A stretch of DNA of 15,783 bases from CAYQFQ01 sp964539415 (GCA_964539415.1 CAZIID010000014.1:1-15783); one strand, 5' to 3'. Counted from the stretch's first letter, positions 1 to 5,466 are shown. Numbers and translations are program-made. The notes: generated by a model from the letters alone, not told the origin.

Positions 1-140
1 CATAAATTTTTAGCAAAAAATTATATGTGACCTGACCCTGTAAGGGTCGAACTTCCTACCGGATGTAAGCGGTTTTTTTCTTTTTGTGCCTCCGAGCGAG
101 TGATAGGAATCACTCGCGTGTAGGAATCGAAGCCTGATGT
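1..140 (+). repeat. tRNA-trailer element, fragment of a plus-strand copy
   Basis: No gene is seen here. The stretch holds an AT hairpin (1-27), a GACCCT-GTA-AGGGTC hairpin (34-48), a degenerate direct copy of a T-arm and acceptor end (about 47-64), a T-run (70-86), an inverted acceptor-like GTGCCTCCGAG (86-96), a 9-bp hairpin with AGGA loop (GCGAGTGAT paired with ATCACTCGC), then an inverted T-arm GTAGGAATCGA. The same order and the same AGGA loop occur behind tRNA-His. I infer that a further plus-strand tRNA, ending roughly CGGAGGCA, lies left of the window and that this is its trailer, running toward the tRNA-Val trailer. The tRNA itself is not visible. Confidence 0.5.
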
Positions 141-384
141 TGGAGGAATTTCGAACCTTACAGGTTCAGTACACCTTTCACATTTTGATTACAAAACATT
201 CAAGGTCTTTCATTTGGGCCCCACCCCAAATTTCAACCTTACAGGTTCAGTACCCCCGATGGACAATTGTTCGTTTGAAGACAAACTCAAATTGTGCTCA
301 TCGGGGCTTCGAATCCTCACATAAGCCAAGACTTTGGCTTATTTACTGCCCACAAAAAAACACCCCTAAAGGTGTATTTTTTTG
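141..384 (-). repeat. tRNA-Val trailer: structured repeat with mirrored tRNA 3' end
   Basis: Read on the minus strand from the tRNA outward: a terminator-like hairpin whose far arm (345-354) is the inverted tRNA-Val acceptor end; a 9-bp hairpin (321-342, loop AGTC); an inverted T-arm GAGGATTCGAA (308-318); a long hairpin (254-306) with GA on both strands around a TCTT-capped stem; GTACTG; an AACCT-GTA-AGGTT hairpin (235-247); a second GA hairpin (173-206, loop TAAT); GTACTG; and GAACCT-GTA-AGGTTC (153-167) leading into a forward T-arm-like stretch. The open frame over 137-394 is a chance reading of this repeat, not a gene. Confidence 0.7.
354..383 (-). terminator. tRNA-Val terminator-like hairpin
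   Basis: An A-run and a T-run flank a short GC stem with a TTTA loop directly after the tRNA on the minus strand. The pairing continues outward through 345-354 and 383-392, so the complete palindrome includes the tRNA-Val acceptor 3' strand itself. That extension is unusual for a terminator. Confidence 0.65.
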
Positions 385-457
385 TGGGCAGTAGAGGATT
401 CGAACCTCTGACATCTTCAGTGTAAATGAAGCGCTCTACCAACTGAGCTAACCGCCC
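385..457 (-). tRNA. tRNA-Val (anticodon TAC)
   Basis: The minus strand folds into a 73-nt cloverleaf: acceptor GGGCGGT with ACTGCCC and discriminator A, a D-arm containing AGCTCAGTTGGTAGAGC, anticodon stem CTTCA/TGAAG around loop TTTACAC (anticodon TAC, reads GUA), and T-arm GAGG-TTCGAAT-CCTC. CCA is not encoded; CAA follows the discriminator. No intron is present. The gene is divergent from the pseudouridine synthase gene and is followed by its mirrored trailer element. Confidence 0.97.
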
Positions 458-472
458 GAAACTAATTTGTGT

Positions 473-527
473 TTGAGTAAGTTACTCCAACGCTTTATAG
501 AATAGCTTATTTATGCTAGATTATCAA
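473..527. promoter_or_regulatory. overlapping divergent promoters for tRNA-Val and the pseudouridine synthase
   Basis: Minus strand: TTGATA (522-527) and TATTCT (499-504) are separated by 17 nt and would start transcription about 35 nt before tRNA-Val. Plus strand: TTGAGT (473-478) and TATAGA (496-501), also 17 nt apart, would serve the gene at 533. The two -10 boxes overlap, so the promoters should compete. Assigned by eye only. Confidence 0.45.
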
Positions 528-532
528 GACGT

Positions 533-1267
533 ATGAAGAAAAAAATAGATATTCTCTATGAAGACAAAGATATGGTGATAATTAACAAGCCATCTGGCCT
601 TATTGTTCATGCTGATGGCAAAACAGAAGAACCTTCTGTTGTTGATTGGGTTTTGGAGAATTATCCTAAAACAAAAAATGTTGGTGAGCCACTTATCCTT
701 ACTGATGGCACCAAAGTAGATAGACCTGGAATAGTCCACAGAATAGATAGGGATACTTCAGGAATCCTTGTTATAGCAAAAAATAAAGATTCTTTTGAAT
801 TTTTAAAAAAACAGTTTCAAGATAGATTGGTTCACAAAACATATCATACTTTTGTTTATGGAGATGTAAAAGATGATAGGGGAACAATAGACAGACCTAT
901 TGGTAAGAGTCCTGCAGATTTTAGAAGATGGTCTGCACAGAGAGGGGCGAGGGGTGAGATGAGAGAAGCAATAACGTATTTTAGAGTCTTGGCTAGAAAA
1001 GATGGAATTTCATTTGTTGAGGCTTCGCCTAAGACAGGAAGGACACATCAAATAAGAGTTCATTTTAAAGCTATCAATCATCCTGTTGTTTCAGATTTTT
1101 TATATGCTTCAGACAATTTTTTAACCAAAGAAAATCCAACAGGTCTTAAGAGATTAGCTCTTCACGCAAAAGGAATAGAAATAACTTCACCGTCAGGTAA
1201 GTTACTTGAAATCACAGCACCATATCCAACAGATTTTAAAAAGGCGGTTTCTTGGGTAAGTAAATAA
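533..1267 (+). CDS. RluA/RluD-family RNA pseudouridine synthase
   Basis: This enzyme isomerises uridine to pseudouridine in rRNA or tRNA. The 244-aa protein shows the family order: an N-terminal strand with IINKPSGLIVH (residues 16-26), the catalytic HRIDRDTSG motif (69-77, with Asp72 as the predicted nucleophile), and GRTHQIRVH (169-177) in the substrate-binding core. There is no S4-like RNA-binding domain before the catalytic domain, so it is a minimal form and the target nucleotide cannot be assigned. The ATG at 533 has no Shine-Dalgarno. A longer N-terminus is unlikely because the tRNA-Val promoter region lies just upstream. rplS follows after 47 nt. Confidence 0.93.
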   Translation: MKKKIDILYEDKDMVIINKPSGLIVHADGKTEEPSVVDWVLENYPKTKNVGEPLILTDGTKVDRPGIVHRIDRDTSGILVIAKNKDSFEFLKKQFQDRLVHKTYHTFVYGDVKDDRGTIDRPIGKSPADFRRWSAQRGARGEMREAITYFRVLARKDGISFVEASPKTGRTHQIRVHFKAINHPVVSDFLYASDNFLTKENPTGLKRLALHAKGIEITSPSGKLLEITAPYPTDFKKAVSWVSK

Positions 1268-1275
1268 TTTTTTGG

Positions 1276-1303
1276 TTGCTTTTATAAGTTTTATATGTTA
1301 AAT
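1276..1303 (+). promoter_or_regulatory. candidate rplS promoter
   Basis: TTGCTT (1276-1281) and TTAAAT (1298-1303) are 16 nt apart. The start codon at 1315 lies 11 nt past the -10 box, so the mRNA leader would be only about five nucleotides. Confidence 0.35.
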
Positions 1304-1314
1304 TACTTATCACT

Positions 1315-1743
1315 ATGGAATTGAAAAGTATAAAGATGTCACCAGTTGATATAGAGAGCAGAAAAAGTCTAGATATAAGATCTGGAGATACTGTTCGTGT
1401 TTGGGTTAAGATCCAAGAAGGAGATAAGGTTAGAAACCAAGCTTTTGAGGGTATGGTACTCGCTAAAAAGCACGGTAAAGAAGCTGGATCAACATTTACT
1501 GTTAGAAAAGTTATTGATGGAGTTGGAGTTGAGAGAGTTTTCCCTTTATATGCTCCTATAATAGACAAGATTGAAGTTTTGAAGAGAGCTGAAGTTAGAA
1601 GAGCTAAACTTTACTACATAAGAGACAAAGCTGTAAAAGAAATAAGAAGAAGCATGAAGAGTCTTATTCTTGAATACAAGAAAGAAAATAATACAGACAC
1701 TAAAGTGAAGACTTCTGAGAAAAAAGAAGAAAAGGCAGAATAA
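1315..1743 (+). CDS. rplS: 50S ribosomal protein L19 (bL19)
   Basis: L19 sits at the interface of the two ribosomal subunits. The 142-aa product has the family core: DIRSGDTVRVWVKIQEGDK, then RNQAFEGMVLAKKHG, the TVRKVIDGVGVERVFPLYAP block, and the basic segment with RAEVRRAKLYYIRDK. Bacterial L19 usually ends about 115-120 residues in; this one carries an extra tail of about 25 residues rich in Lys and Glu (after SMKSL), which is probably disordered. The start at 1315 is used; an internal Met at 1333 (MSPVD) would also keep the core. It stands alone, without the rpsP-trmD neighbours found in many bacteria, and is closed by a hairpin terminator. Confidence 0.96.
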   Translation: MELKSIKMSPVDIESRKSLDIRSGDTVRVWVKIQEGDKVRNQAFEGMVLAKKHGKEAGSTFTVRKVIDGVGVERVFPLYAPIIDKIEVLKRAEVRRAKLYYIRDKAVKEIRRSMKSLILEYKKENNTDTKVKTSEKKEEKAE

Positions 1744-1760
1744 AAAATATAATAAAAATA

Positions 1761-1785
1761 AAAAACTCGCGAAAGCGGGTTTTTT
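1761..1785 (+). terminator. rplS terminator
   Basis: AAAACTCGC-GAAA-GCGGGTTTTTT: a GC stem with a GAAA tetraloop and a T-run, 17 nt after the rplS stop codon. Confidence 0.85.
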
Positions 1786-1815
1786 AGTTGTAATTAATTG
1801 GTAGACGCTATTACC

Positions 1816-1844
1816 TTGAGCTATATTTAATTATTTAGTATAAT
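1816..1844 (+). promoter_or_regulatory. promoter of the LAGLIDADG gene, nearly leaderless
   Basis: TTGAGC (1816-1821), a 17-nt spacer and a perfect TATAAT (1839-1844). The ATG at 1855 begins 10 nt after the -10 box, leaving a leader of only about four nucleotides. Confidence 0.65.
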
Positions 1845-1854
1845 ATACATATAT

Positions 1855-2514
1855 ATGGAAAAGAGGGGAGCAAAACCAAAAGGGAAAGTAAAAATAAAAT
1901 GGTCTGGGAAATTTGCTTATGCCATAGGTCTAATCGTTACGGACGGTAATTTGTCCCAAAACGGTAATCGTATCTCTTTTGTTTCGAAGGATCTTGAACA
2001 AATAAAAAATTTTAATAAAAGTCTGGATATAAGTATTACAATTGGCGTTCATCAGTCTGGTTTAACATCAAACACAGCACACAGGGTTCAATTTCGAGAT
2101 ATTATTTTTTTTGATTTTTTAAACAAAATAGGCTTAACCCCAGCCAAATCAAAGACAGTAGATCACATCGAAATTCCAGATAAATATTTTTTTGATTTTT
2201 TGAGAGGTCACCTAGACGGTGATGGTTGTTTTTATTCATACTGGGATCCTAGATGGAAATCTAGTTTTATGTTTTATCTCAGCTTTGTCTCAGCTAGTAA
2301 AAAACATATTGATTGGTTACGAAAAAAAATAAAAATGAGATTATTTATCTCAGGACACATCACTAAGGCGAAGAATAATTCTTGTTATCAATTAAAATAT
2401 GCTAAGACGGAGTCTGTTAAATTATTGAAAAAGATATATTACAAGAAAGATCTAATTTGTTTGAGTAGGAAAAGGTTGAAAATTAAGAAAATATTAGGTA
2501 GTATAGTGAAGTAG
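1855..2514 (+). CDS. free-standing LAGLIDADG-family homing endonuclease
   Basis: The 219-aa protein has two LAGLIDADG-type helices: FAYAIGLIVTDGNLS near residue 21 and FDFLRGHLDGDGCFYS near residue 117. Each ends in an acidic residue (TDG, DGDG) that would bind the catalytic metal. After each comes a basic beta-rich half, as in single-chain two-motif enzymes. Such enzymes cut long, specific DNA sites and spread their own gene. No intron or intein surrounds it: it starts with its own promoter and stop codon, and tRNA-Leu begins 25 nt downstream, so the tRNA may be co-transcribed with it. The protein is very Lys-rich. The recognition site is unknown. A LAGLIDADG protein repurposed as a regulator is the main alternative. 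Confidence 0.85.
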   Translation: MEKRGAKPKGKVKIKWSGKFAYAIGLIVTDGNLSQNGNRISFVSKDLEQIKNFNKSLDISITIGVHQSGLTSNTAHRVQFRDIIFFDFLNKIGLTPAKSKTVDHIEIPDKYFFDFLRGHLDGDGCFYSYWDPRWKSSFMFYLSFVSASKKHIDWLRKKIKMRLFISGHITKAKNNSCYQLKYAKTESVKLLKKIYYKKDLICLSRKRLKIKKILGSIVK

Positions 2515-2539
2515 GAAGGGAAGGTATTGACAAAACTAT

Positions 2540-2622
2540 GCACGAGTGGTGAAACGGTAGACACGTAGCCTTGAGGTGGCTATGCCCTTACGGGTGTGGA
2601 GGTTCAAGTCCTCTCTCGTGCA
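2540..2622 (+). tRNA. tRNA-Leu (anticodon GAG)
   Basis: An 83-nt class II tRNA: acceptor GCACGAG with CTCGTGC and discriminator A, anticodon stem TAGCC/GGCTA around loop TTGAGGT (anticodon GAG, reads CUC/CUU), long variable arm TGCCCTTACGGGTGT, and T-loop TTCAAGT closed by GGAGG/CCTCT. No intron is present despite the adjacent homing endonuclease gene. CCA is not encoded (CAC follows). TTGACA occurs at 2527-2532, but a matching -10 box would fall inside the tRNA, so transcription probably comes from upstream. Confidence 0.96.
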
Positions 2623-2670
2623 CAACTTATTTTTACTGGTAAAAATAGAAGTCCTCTGGTAGGACAAACA

Positions 2671-2692
2671 AATCAGCGAAAGCTGATTTTTT
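2671..2692 (+). terminator. tRNA-Leu terminator
   Basis: AATCAGC-GAAA-GCTGATTTTTT, 48 nt behind the tRNA. Directly after the T-run begins the inverted copy of the tRNA acceptor end (TGCACGAG). Confidence 0.85.
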
Positions 2693-2727
2693 GATGCACG
2701 AGAAACAAGTAAAAGATTTTGCTTGTG

Positions 2728-2772
2728 CGACCTAATTTTCTTGAGTGAAAAGATTAGAAAATGGAAGTACTC
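2728..2772 (+). repeat. 45-nt dispersed repeat, copy 1
   Basis: This 45-nt segment matches the reverse complement of 12346-12390 at 43 of 45 positions by eye. It contains a hairpin ATTTTCT/AGAAAAT (2734-2740 with 2759-2765 approximately) around a loop starting TGAGTG and is followed by GTACTC, resembling the GA hairpin plus GTACTG of the other two tRNA trailers. Confidence 0.8.
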
Positions 2773-2955
2773 TTGTAGTGTGAGGACTTGAACAACGGAG
2801 CGGGACCAAAGTCAGCAGACTTGGGAGCGAGCTGGTGCCCAGACTTTTCTTCTGTGACGACAGAAGAAAAGTCGAGGGAAAGACTCCTCTTTCGTGCATA
2901 GTATGTATAAGCTTCTTCATTTTCTTTTTATATAAAAAAGTGTAAAATACAAAGT

Positions 2956-3507
2956 ATGTTTTACACAAGAAAAGGTGATGACGGCACGACAAAAATATTC
3001 AGTTGTGATCAAAGAATATCAAAAAGTTCAAAAGTAATTGAGGCTTTGGGAGTTTTAGATGAGCTCGGATCTTTTTTGGGTGTCTGTAAAGTAAAAACAA
3101 AAGATTCTGGTTTTAAGGTTGGTTTAGAGACATTTGAAGATATTATTTTTAAGCTTCAAAAAGATCTTTTTATCATTCAGGCTGAAGTCGCAGGAGCAGA
3201 AAAGACAATACAGGACAATAAAGTGTCTTGGCTTGAAGAAAATATTGCAGAAATAGAAAAGATACTTCCACCAATCCATTCTTTTACAATTGCCGGGGAA
3301 ACAGATTTATCTTCAAATTTTGATTTTGCAAGAACTCTTGCCCGACGTGCCGAAAGAAGAGTAATCGCTGTTGTCGAAGAGGGGATGGTGAAGATAAGTG
3401 AAGACAGCTCCGTGTACCTAAATAGACTATCATCACTACTGTACGCCCTTGCAAGGCTTTCAGCACATATATCTGGTAAGAAAGAAGAGTCTCCAGACTA
3501 CAGATAA
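2956..3507 (+). CDS. PduO-type cob(I)alamin adenosyltransferase
   Basis: This enzyme transfers the adenosyl group of ATP to cob(I)alamin to give coenzyme B12. The 183-aa protein carries the N-terminal ATP-binding TRKGDDGTT (residues 4-12), the helix motif FARTLARRAERR (124-135) and NRLSSLLYALAR (156-167), all diagnostic of the trimeric PduO/MMAB family. The usual PGG before the Arg helix is replaced by AGE (residues 113-115), so the active-site loop is atypical. No other B12 gene lies in the window; a salvage role is inferred. TAAAAT at 2943-2948 puts the predicted transcript start at about the ATG (2956), so the mRNA is probably leaderless. Confidence 0.9.
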   Translation: MFYTRKGDDGTTKIFSCDQRISKSSKVIEALGVLDELGSFLGVCKVKTKDSGFKVGLETFEDIIFKLQKDLFIIQAEVAGAEKTIQDNKVSWLEENIAEIEKILPPIHSFTIAGETDLSSNFDFARTLARRAERRVIAVVEEGMVKISEDSSVYLNRLSSLLYALARLSAHISGKKEESPDYR

Positions 3508-3622
3508 GAATATAATTATCTTTTGTTTTTCTGTTTCGTTGCTCGTTAGTAAAAATAGTGACTAGATTTTAAGTTAAAAATCTGTTATAAATGAGGAACT
3601 GTTAAATATGTGACAGTGTAAT

Positions 3623-3694
3623 GGTGGCTATAGTTTAGTGGTAAAACTCGGGTTTGTGGAACCTGCGTCGAGAGTCCGATTCTCTCTAGCCACC
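3623..3694 (+). tRNA. tRNA-His (anticodon GTG)
   Basis: The cloverleaf has acceptor GTGGCTA with TAGCCAC, an extra 5' G (3623) opposite C73 (3694) as the His identity pair, anticodon stem CGGGT/ACCTG around loop TTGTGGA (anticodon GTG), and T-arm GAGAG-TCCGATT-CTCTC. The T-loop begins TCC rather than the usual TTC, a small oddity. CCA is not encoded (CAT follows). The tRNA is followed by a terminator and a long mirrored trailer. Confidence 0.96.
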
Positions 3695-4024
3695 CATGAA
3701 AAAAGAGTCCGCTTAGGCGGGCTTTTTTCATGGGTGGCTAAGTCGACATAGGAATGTCGACGTGAGAGAATCGGAGCCCGATTGAGCCGAGATTGGAGTG
3801 TCTTCACGAACAATCGAGCCAATCGCGGGTACTGCTCCTGTAAGGAGAGATTCTCTCTTTTAATTTTGGGAGTTGGCTAGAGAGAATCGGAAGACGGAAG
3901 CGGTATACAAGACGAGTCTTCGAGTGCTTGTCGCTGAGTCGGGGTCGAGAGTACTTAGGCTTTTGGAATTTCTTAATTACAAAAGACTTAGTAACTCGTG
4001 ACCGAACTTCTCTCTAGCCACCCA
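3695..4024 (+). repeat. tRNA-His trailer: structured repeat with inverted and direct tRNA copies
   Basis: There is no gene in this stretch. In order: a terminator palindrome (3687-3740) whose far arm is the inverted acceptor end; an 8-bp hairpin GTCGACAT-AGGA-ATGTCGAC (3742-3761); an inverted T-arm GAGAGAATCGGA (3764-3775); a long hairpin (3777-3829) with GA on both sides of GTG-TCTT-CAC; GTACTG; CTCCT-GTA-AGGAG (3835-3847) running into a forward T-arm remnant; an unbroken inverted T-arm plus acceptor copy (3873-3891); an imperfect hairpin (about 3949-4000); and a direct 17-nt copy of the tRNA 3' end (4008-4024, identical to 3680-3696). Minus-strand open frames here are chance readings. Confidence 0.75.
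3699..3728 (+). terminator. tRNA-His terminator
   Basis: An A-run, a stem TCCGC-TTAG-GCGGG and a T-run (3723-3728) directly behind the tRNA. Pairing continues outward to TAGCCACCCATG/CATGGGTGGCTA, so the tRNA acceptor 3' strand is part of the same palindrome. Confidence 0.8.
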
Positions 4025-4028
4025 CGAT

Positions 4029-4053
4029 AAAAACCGGCGAAAGCCGGTTTTTA
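4029..4053 (+). terminator. terminator closing the tRNA-His trailer
   Basis: AAAAACCGGC-GAAA-GCCGGTTTTT follows immediately after the direct tRNA-His 3'-end copy, so tRNA-like end plus terminator is repeated at the far border of the element. Confidence 0.85.
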
Positions 4054-4089
4054 GTAATAGACAAAAAGTCTGAAATAATTAGTTTTTCT

Positions 4090-4117
4090 TTGATGTTTAA
4101 GTTTATTTTGATATGAT
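4090..4117 (+). promoter_or_regulatory. leaderless promoter of the HExxH gene
   Basis: TTGATG (4090-4095), a 16-nt spacer and TATGAT (4112-4117). The ATG at 4124 lies exactly where the transcript should start. Confidence 0.6.
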
Positions 4118-4123
4118 TTCAAT

Positions 4124-5167
4124 ATGGAAAAATTCCCTAATATAAATAAGGTTGACGGATCAGTCCCTTTAGTCGATGTGGAAAATCAGTTGGAAAATGA
4201 TAGAAAGAATGCCCATGAAAGCTATGAAGATTCTGAAATTAAAGCTACAGAGGAAGAATTGCAAGTTATAGATGCAGTCTCTCTCGGTTTAAAGGTGATG
4301 TTTGAATATGTTTATAAAATTGATTGTAAGGAAATATTGAAAGATAGAATTCACATCGTAAAAGAGGGAACTTTGAGTCATAAATATGGTCGAGGCATGT
4401 ACAGTCTTCCTTCTGGGGATATTTATTTAGAACCCTTAACAAATTCTAAGATTGTTTTTGCAAAAACTTTAGCTCATGAATTGGTTCATTATCTTTCTTT
4501 TAATTCAGTAAAAGTACATAAAAAAGATGAGAAAGTTTATGTAATACCACATACGGACGGTTTAAGTATAATCAGATATGACGATGATGGTATTAAAGCT
4601 TTTTTTAATATTATTGATGAAGCTCTTACATCTTATATAAGTAATGAATTTTTAAAATTAGAATTAAACCTAATCAGGAGTCATCCTAATGAAAAACTGG
4701 TTTACAGTAATGAACGTTTAGCTGTTGATACAATCCGTAAATGGCTTCATGGTTTGCCTGATTCTGTAGATTTAGATAAAAAAGAATGGGATAAATACTA
4801 TATAGTTTCTATACCGTCTGCTGAAGAAGTTGCAGAAGTAATTAATAGTAATGTTTCTGCTGAAGAAAAAATTGAATTTTATAAAAAGAAAGTTGCAGAT
4901 ATAACAGAAGAAGAGAAGTCTGAATATTATCTTGAAAGAACAGGAGAATTAGAAGATATGCTTACTGAGATAAACTCAATGTTCGCTGCTAAAGATCCGG
5001 GCCGAATTATCGATTGGGATGAAACACTTGATTTTGTTAATAAAATAATTTCTTTGAAACTTACAGGTAAAGGTTTCTTAGATATTGTAAGATTAATAGA
5101 AAGTAAATTGGGCTCTGGATCCTTTAAAAAACTGGCTGAAAAATTTAAAAAAACAGATTCTTATTAG
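4124..5167 (+). CDS. putative HExxH metallopeptidase-like protein, unknown function
   Basis: I do not recognise a named family for this 347-aa protein. It has a zinc-protease signature, TLAHELVHYLSF, with HELVH at residues 118-122, and an acidic third-ligand candidate Glu166 in IIDEALTSYIS, 44 residues downstream, a gluzincin-like spacing. The N-terminal 50 residues are acidic and probably unstructured; the second half is rich in Lys/Glu helices, with no signal peptide or membrane segment, so a cytoplasmic location is expected. It has its own promoter and no obvious operon partner; the genes after it lie on the other strand. A non-catalytic toxin-like or structural role is possible. Confidence is high that it is a gene and moderate that it is a peptidase. 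Confidence 0.8.
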   Translation: MEKFPNINKVDGSVPLVDVENQLENDRKNAHESYEDSEIKATEEELQVIDAVSLGLKVMFEYVYKIDCKEILKDRIHIVKEGTLSHKYGRGMYSLPSGDIYLEPLTNSKIVFAKTLAHELVHYLSFNSVKVHKKDEKVYVIPHTDGLSIIRYDDDGIKAFFNIIDEALTSYISNEFLKLELNLIRSHPNEKLVYSNERLAVDTIRKWLHGLPDSVDLDKKEWDKYYIVSIPSAEEVAEVINSNVSAEEKIEFYKKKVADITEEEKSEYYLERTGELEDMLTEINSMFAAKDPGRIIDWDETLDFVNKIISLKLTGKGFLDIVRLIESKLGSGSFKKLAEKFKKTDSY

Positions 5168-5213
5168 AGTCGTCCTTTTTCTTTGATTGAAGTTCCTGTG
5201 ATTTTAATTTTTA

Positions 5214-5363
5214 CTAGACTCCATTTTCTCCCCTTATTAGTCTAACTAGTAACATAATTATCGCTACTACTAATAAAATATGAATAAATCCACCAATTGT
5301 GTAGGATGAAATTATTCCTAGTAACCATAATACTATTAATATAATTGCTATTGTTGTTAACAT
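5214..5363 (-). CDS. DUF5670/lmo0937-family mini membrane protein, copy A (49 aa)
   Basis: This short gene is easy to miss. The minus strand from the ATG at 5363 encodes 49 residues beginning MLTTIAIILIVLWLLG, then SSYTIGGFIHILLVV, then IIMLLVRLIRGENGV. Two hydrophobic helices joined by a conserved YTxGGxIH turn are the hallmark of the lmo0937/DUF5670 family of unknown function. It is about 60-70% identical by eye to copy B just upstream (5467-5646), and both starts share the surroundings GTTGTTAACAT, so it is a tandem duplicate. Integral inner-membrane location is inferred. Confidence 0.85.
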   Translation of the reverse strand: MLTTIAIILIVLWLLGIISSYTIGGFIHILLVVAIIMLLVRLIRGENGV

Positions 5364-5466
5364 ATATTTAGTAATTAGATTCGATTGCTTTTAATACGAC
5401 CAAATATTTTTCTCAATAAAATATTACCAACAAAGATTCAATTTGTGATTAATTTTTTAGAAAAAA

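Larger units (their letters stand above)
2623..2900 (+). repeat. tRNA-Leu trailer: structured repeat with mirrored tRNA 3' end
   Basis: This stretch has no gene. It contains, in order, a 9-bp AT hairpin (2628-2647), GTCCT-CTGGT-AGGAC (2651-2665), a terminator (2671-2692), an inverted tRNA-Leu acceptor copy TGCACGAG (2695-2702), a hairpin ACAAG/CTTGT, a 45-nt dispersed repeat (2728-2772), an exact inverted T-arm copy GAGGACTTGAAC (2782-2793; tRNA copy 2602-2613), a perfect 14-bp hairpin with GACG loop (2842-2873), and a direct copy of the tRNA end (2885-2898, 13 of 14 bases identical to 2609-2622). The minus-strand open frame across 2732-2992 is judged a chance product of this repeat. Confidence 0.7.

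Noticed and set aside
137..394. 85-aa open frame at the left edge
   Set aside because: It runs entirely through the tRNA-Val trailer and the terminator palindrome; its sequence has no protein-like pattern and its end overlaps the tRNA.
2527..2532. TTGACA as a promoter of tRNA-Leu
   Set aside because: It lies only 7 nt before the tRNA, so the matching -10 box and start site would be inside the mature tRNA.
2540..2622. Intron in tRNA-Leu linked to the LAGLIDADG gene
   Set aside because: The anticodon stem and loop are continuous and the long variable arm accounts for the extra length.
2732..2992. Minus-strand 86-aa frame between tRNA-Leu and the adenosyltransferase gene
   Set aside because: It covers hairpins and mirrored tRNA copies and overlaps the adenosyltransferase start; composition is Ser/Leu/Phe-rich noise.
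3628..3822. Minus-strand 64-aa frame across tRNA-His
   Set aside because: It is antisense to a tRNA and its terminator; an open frame arises from the inverted tRNA repeats.
1..4024. CRISPR array reading of the repeated units near the tRNAs
   Set aside because: Repeat units differ in sequence between tRNAs, alternate in orientation and have no regular spacing or spacers; no cas gene is present.
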